From: DATJHM01 sp035493895 | GTDB lineage: Bacteria > Chloroflexota > Ktedonobacteria > Ktedonobacterales > Ktedonobacteraceae | Assembly: GCA_035493895.1 (NCBI GenBank) | Contig: DATJHM010000010.1 | Location: 1 to 34,800, forward strand | Reading direction: 5' to 3' | DNA length: 34,800 nt | In this document: positions 32,180-34,800 of the stretch, piece after piece | Position numbering within the stretch: position 1 is the first letter of the stretch | How the letters are laid out: each line of letters opens with the position of its first letter | The notes under the pieces: generated by a model | The model's input: only the letters and a program-made list of their open reading frames with translations | Told to the model about the DNA's origin: nothing | The model's database searches: none | Position numbers and translations under genes: made by a program

Positions 32180-33592
32180 ATGCAATTCGCACTTTGGCCA
32201 CGAAGGTCGGCAATCTCCGAACCCTCCAGTTGGACAAACAGCCGTAAAAAATGGCTACGTCCATTCAACTGGTTTGCCCTGAGCATGAGTATCTTTATGG
32301 TGCTGACCGGTTTCGCTGCTTGCGGTAGTGCCTCCAGTTCCGGTGGGAAGGTAAACCTTACCTACGCGCTCTGGGACCCAACGGAACAGGTAGGCTATCA
32401 GCAATCCATCAATCTTTTTATGAAGCAGCATCCAAACATTCACGTGACGATTGAAGAGACTCCGTGGGCGCAATACTGGCAAAAGTTGGATACTGAGTTC
32501 GCCGCGAACAATGCTCCTGATGTCTTCTGGGATCACGTTGCTTATTTTCCCCAGTTTGCCCAGGAGGGTGTCCTGCTCGACCTGACGCAGCAGATTCAGC
32601 AGGATAAGGTGGACACCTCGATCTATTATCCGAGCCTGCTCAAGCAATTCTATTACCAGAATAAGTACTATGGATTGCCGAAAGACTGGGATACGGTCGC
32701 GCTCTTTTACAATAAGGACATCTTCAAGAAGATGGGCCTGCCTGCACCAACGGATCTGACCTGGAATCCCACGGATGGCGGCACGCTGCTCAAGCTCGCG
32801 CAGCAGTTGACGGTGGACAAAAACGGTCTGCATCCTACGCAAGCGGGCTTCAATGCGAACGCGGTCAAACAATATGGTTTCCTCTCTTATAACGATAACC
32901 AGGAATTATACTGGGACTTCATCGCCGAGAATGGCGGTCAATTCATGAATAAGCCTTTCGGGCAGTTTAATTTCAATCAGCCGAAGTCCGTTGAGGCCTT
33001 GCAGTTCCTGGTGAACCTGATCACGAAGTGGCATGTCTCGCCTCCTGCGTCAGAGACCAATAACGTCACAAATGTACATGTTCAGCTCTTCGGACAAAGC
33101 AAGGTCGCGATGATCCTGGCAGGCTCCTGGAACACGGCGAATGTCGTACAGCAGGCGAACTTCCCCTTCGGGATCGCCCCGCTTCCATCCGGTCCTCAAG
33201 GGCGCATTACGGTCATGAACGGGCTTGCTGATTCCATTTATGCCAAAACTCAACATCCACAGGAAGCCTGGGAACTTGAGAAGTGGCTGGCATCCTCTGA
33301 GTCCCAGCAGATTGTTACCAGCGGCGGCTATGTCTGGTCTGGCATCCAGAGCATCGCGCCACAGTATGCGAGCTACTGGCAGAAGAAGAATGTTGATGTG
33401 AGCCCCTTCCTGCAAGAGGCAAGCGGTAAGACGACCAGTTATCCGATTACCCCTGGCTATAACGAGGCCTCGACAAAAATTAACGACATCTTCAATGATA
33501 TGTTCCTGGGACATATCCCGGTCCAACAAGCCATCAATCAAGCGGTGCAGCAGGGGAACGCGGCTGTGCAATCCAGCGCGGCAGGCTCGTGA
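32180..33592 (+). CDS. Extracellular sugar-binding lipoprotein (family 1)
   Basis: The 470-residue product has a long, basic N-region, a hydrophobic stretch and the lipobox GFAAC (Cys about residue 48), then a Ser/Gly linker. The mature part is a family 1 solute-binding protein: VNLTYALWDPTEQVGYQQSINLFMKQHPNI, DVFWDHVAYFPQFAQEGVLLDLT, KYYGLPKDWDTVALFYNKDIFKKMGLP and KVAMILAGSWNTANV. The stretch before the hydrophobic core is about 30 residues, longer than normal, so a downstream start is conceivable, but AAGGAGAG fits the ATG at 32180. A perfect hairpin follows the stop. The ligand is probably an oligosaccharide. Confidence 0.9.
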   Translation: MQFALWPRRSAISEPSSWTNSRKKWLRPFNWFALSMSIFMVLTGFAACGSASSSGGKVNLTYALWDPTEQVGYQQSINLFMKQHPNIHVTIEETPWAQYWQKLDTEFAANNAPDVFWDHVAYFPQFAQEGVLLDLTQQIQQDKVDTSIYYPSLLKQFYYQNKYYGLPKDWDTVALFYNKDIFKKMGLPAPTDLTWNPTDGGTLLKLAQQLTVDKNGLHPTQAGFNANAVKQYGFLSYNDNQELYWDFIAENGGQFMNKPFGQFNFNQPKSVEALQFLVNLITKWHVSPPASETNNVTNVHVQLFGQSKVAMILAGSWNTANVVQQANFPFGIAPLPSGPQGRITVMNGLADSIYAKTQHPQEAWELEKWLASSESQQIVTSGGYVWSGIQSIAPQYASYWQKKNVDVSPFLQEASGKTTSYPITPGYNEASTKINDIFNDMFLGHIPVQQAINQAVQQGNAAVQSSAAGS

Positions 33593-33619
33593 TCATGTCT
33601 CCCATTTAGCGCAATAGTT

Positions 33620-33657
33620 GCATTGTGTGCTGCAAATGATCTTGCAGCACACAATGC
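33620..33657 (+). terminator. Terminator hairpin after the sugar-binding lipoprotein gene
   Basis: GCATTGTGTGCTGCAA (33620-33635) pairs perfectly with TTGCAGCACACAATGC (33642-33657), loop ATGATC. It begins 28 bp after the stop; the following sequence has no long T tract. Confidence 0.7.
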
Positions 33658-33679
33658 TCATCATCCCCCCATTACCGCT

Positions 33680-33785
33680 GTAGAGGCGCGGCTTGCCTGC
33701 GCCCGGGAATTCCCAGGCACCCCCGGGTTCGCTCCCATGATCACATTTGATCGACGCCCCTGGCGCAGACAAGCCGCGCCTCTAC
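33680..33785. mobile_element. MITE-like element with 24-bp terminal inverted repeats
   Basis: The ends begin GTAGAGGCGCGGCTTGYCTG (33680-33703 and, reversed, 33762-33785) and differ at one base in 24. The 106-bp body has no ORF. A partial copy of the same end sits at 13893-13912 after ilvD. No clear target-site duplication is visible, so this may be a palindromic dispersed repeat rather than a transposon derivative. Confidence 0.6.
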
Positions 33786-33788
33786 GAA

Positions 33789-33838
33789 GGATCACACCTT
33801 TTCCATTCTGGATCATCAGGGGATCACACCTTTTCCAT
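33789..33838 (+). repeat. 18-bp direct repeats before the dehydrogenase gene
   Basis: GGATCACACCTTTTCCAT occurs at 33789-33806 and 33821-33838, 14 bp apart. A shorter relative, GAATCACACATCAT, overlaps the start codon region of the next gene. They could be a tandem duplication or regulatory sites. Confidence 0.55.
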
Positions 33839-33862
33839 ATAATTCAAGGAGAATCACACATC

Positions 33863-34800
33863 ATGCAGCAGAAAAGATTAACGGCAAGCGTCATCGGAGG
33901 GGGAACGGGCGGGCATCTCAGCCTGCGCGCCCTCGCTCGGTCGGAACGCTTTGATCTTGTAGCCGCTACTGACCTGCGCCCGGAGGTCTGTGCGCAACTG
34001 GAGCAGGAGTTTCCTGGTCTGCGCACATTTTCTCGCCACGAGGATATGTTCAAAGAGTGTCCGACCGATGTCGTCTGTGTCAGCACGTATCCCCCAAGCC
34101 ATGAGGAGATTACGCTTGCAGCCCTGGAATTGCCGCTCAAAGGTATTCTGGTGGAAAAACCCCTGGGACACACAGTCGCATCAGGTCGCACCATTCTGGA
34201 AGCAGTAAAGCAGCGACAGCTACCAATGGCGGTACCGCACGGATTGCTGGCGCGCAAGACCTCCGTAGAGATCATCCAGCGTGTGCAGCAGGGCGAGATC
34301 GGCGAGTTAAAGCTGGTCGAAATCGAATGCACACACTGGGATATCATCAACGCGGGCATTCACTGGCTCAACTTTTTTGTAACGCTGACACGCAATGAGC
34401 CGATGGCATACGTGATGGCCCTCTGCGATACCAGCACGCGGACCTATCGCGATGGCATGCAGGTTGAGACAATTGCAATCACCTATGCTCAGACCCAAAG
34501 CGGCATACGGGTGGTCATGAACACGGGCGACCATGTGCACATCAGTCGCGAGGGAACAGAGACGCTCTTCCGTCTGATCGGCACAGATGGACAGATCGAA
34601 TTCTGGGGCTGGGAAAATGGCTACCGTTTGCAGAACGCGCAATTCCCCTCCGGCACCACGATCGTTCCCGAAGAGTTCCCGGTCACCGGACACCAGTTCC
34701 ACCTGGAAAACATGGCCGAGATGATTGCGCAGGGAACAGCGGATTATGCCATTCCAGAAAGTTCGTTGACGGCCCTGGCAATCTGCGATGGAGCCTATCT
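33863..34800 (+). CDS. Gfo/Idh/MocA-family dehydrogenase (3' end beyond the window)
   Basis: The frame from ATG 33863, with AAGGAG upstream, is open to the end of the window (312 codons). The N-terminal Rossmann domain starts SVIGGGTGGHLSLRAL, and residues about 95-98 give the family motif EKPLG (LVEKPLGHT). A second alpha/beta domain follows, with GIHWLNFF carrying the His expected near the active site. Members oxidise or reduce sugars, inositols or amino sugars with NAD(P). Coming after a sugar importer and opposite a GH4 enzyme, it probably acts on the imported sugar. The C-terminus, roughly 30-60 residues, is missing here. Confidence 0.85.
   Translation, partial: MQQKRLTASVIGGGTGGHLSLRALARSERFDLVAATDLRPEVCAQLEQEFPGLRTFSRHEDMFKECPTDVVCVSTYPPSHEEITLAALELPLKGILVEKPLGHTVASGRTILEAVKQRQLPMAVPHGLLARKTSVEIIQRVQQGEIGELKLVEIECTHWDIINAGIHWLNFFVTLTRNEPMAYVMALCDTSTRTYRDGMQVETIAITYAQTQSGIRVVMNTGDHVHISREGTETLFRLIGTDGQIEFWGWENGYRLQNAQFPSGTTIVPEEFPVTGHQFHLENMAEMIAQGTADYAIPESSLTALAICDGAY

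Larger units (their letters stand above)
33593..33862. other. 270-bp gap with terminator, short palindromic element and direct repeat
   Basis: Between the lipoprotein and dehydrogenase genes lie a perfect 16-bp hairpin (33620-33657), a short element with 24-bp inverted ends (33680-33785), and two copies of GGATCACACCTTTTCCAT (33789-33806, 33821-33838). The dehydrogenase may thus have become partly uncoupled from the ABC operon. Confidence 0.6.

Noticed and set aside
1..34800. CRISPR array, tRNA or rRNA genes, prophage
   Set aside because: No regularly spaced repeats, tRNA cloverleaf, rRNA-like stretch or phage structural gene was recognised on reading both strands.

Overview
The window looks like chromosomal DNA of a heterotrophic bacterium with medium GC, most likely a Ktedonobacteria-type member of the Chloroflexota. 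That is an inference, resting on the mix of an Rpn-family nuclease-like gene with a GREQG-repeat tail, a CopC-CopD-YtkA fusion, a DUF6510 protein beside a sulfite-oxidase-like enzyme, and LacI-controlled sugar ABC operons. No rRNA, tRNA, CRISPR array, complete insertion sequence or phage gene was recognised.

Layout. (1) 1-3111: the 3' part of a CotA/bilirubin-oxidase-type multicopper oxidase and a CopC-CopD fusion, a copper pair. (2) 3279-5231: a small unknown protein, a sulfite-oxidase-like molybdoenzyme, an FAD/NAD reductase and a DUF6510 zinc-ribbon protein, packed as an operon closed by a hairpin. (3) 5289-6116: two gene remnants, a PadR regulator and a CocE/NonD hydrolase, which have each lost the 5' half at one shared breakpoint. 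(4) 6297-10356: an acetyltransferase, an SDR protein lacking the usual catalytic Tyr and Lys, an Rpn-type nuclease-like protein and a cytochrome P450. (5) 10922-13876: an exported purine nucleoside permease (NUP) family protein behind a perfect hairpin, then dihydroxy-acid dehydratase (ilvD). (6) 14006-22563: a LacI regulator followed by a lipoprotein, ABC ATPase, two permeases, uxaC and uxaE. This is a galacturonate catabolic operon with its own transporter, ended by a perfect 19-bp hairpin. (7) 22564-27217: a low-GC patch with repeats, an HNH-like protein, an unknown protein, a HicB-like/DinB fusion, a VOC protein and an exported beta-propeller. (8) 27309-34800: a GH4 alpha-galactosidase and LacI gene facing a MalF/MalG-type ABC operon (two permeases and a lipoprotein), then a Gfo/Idh/MocA dehydrogenase that runs off the window.

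The two sugar regions share a logic: a LacI regulator, an importer and enzymes for the imported compound. In region 6, UxaC would turn D-galacturonate into D-tagaturonate and UxaE would epimerise that to D-fructuronate. An inverted motif, TTTTCAT / ATGAAAA, sits at the promoter of this LacI gene and at the promoter of the operon. In region 8, the palindrome TGTACACGTGTACA lies at the LacI promoter and a close match lies just downstream of the ABC promoter. These two operator sets are the clearest regulatory signals. The most unusual observations are the pairing of uxaC/uxaE with a polyamine/iron-type transporter, the double truncation at about 5735, the short-element repeats sharing GTAGAGGCGCGGCTTG, and a run of hairpins with a small ORF at 23645-23850.
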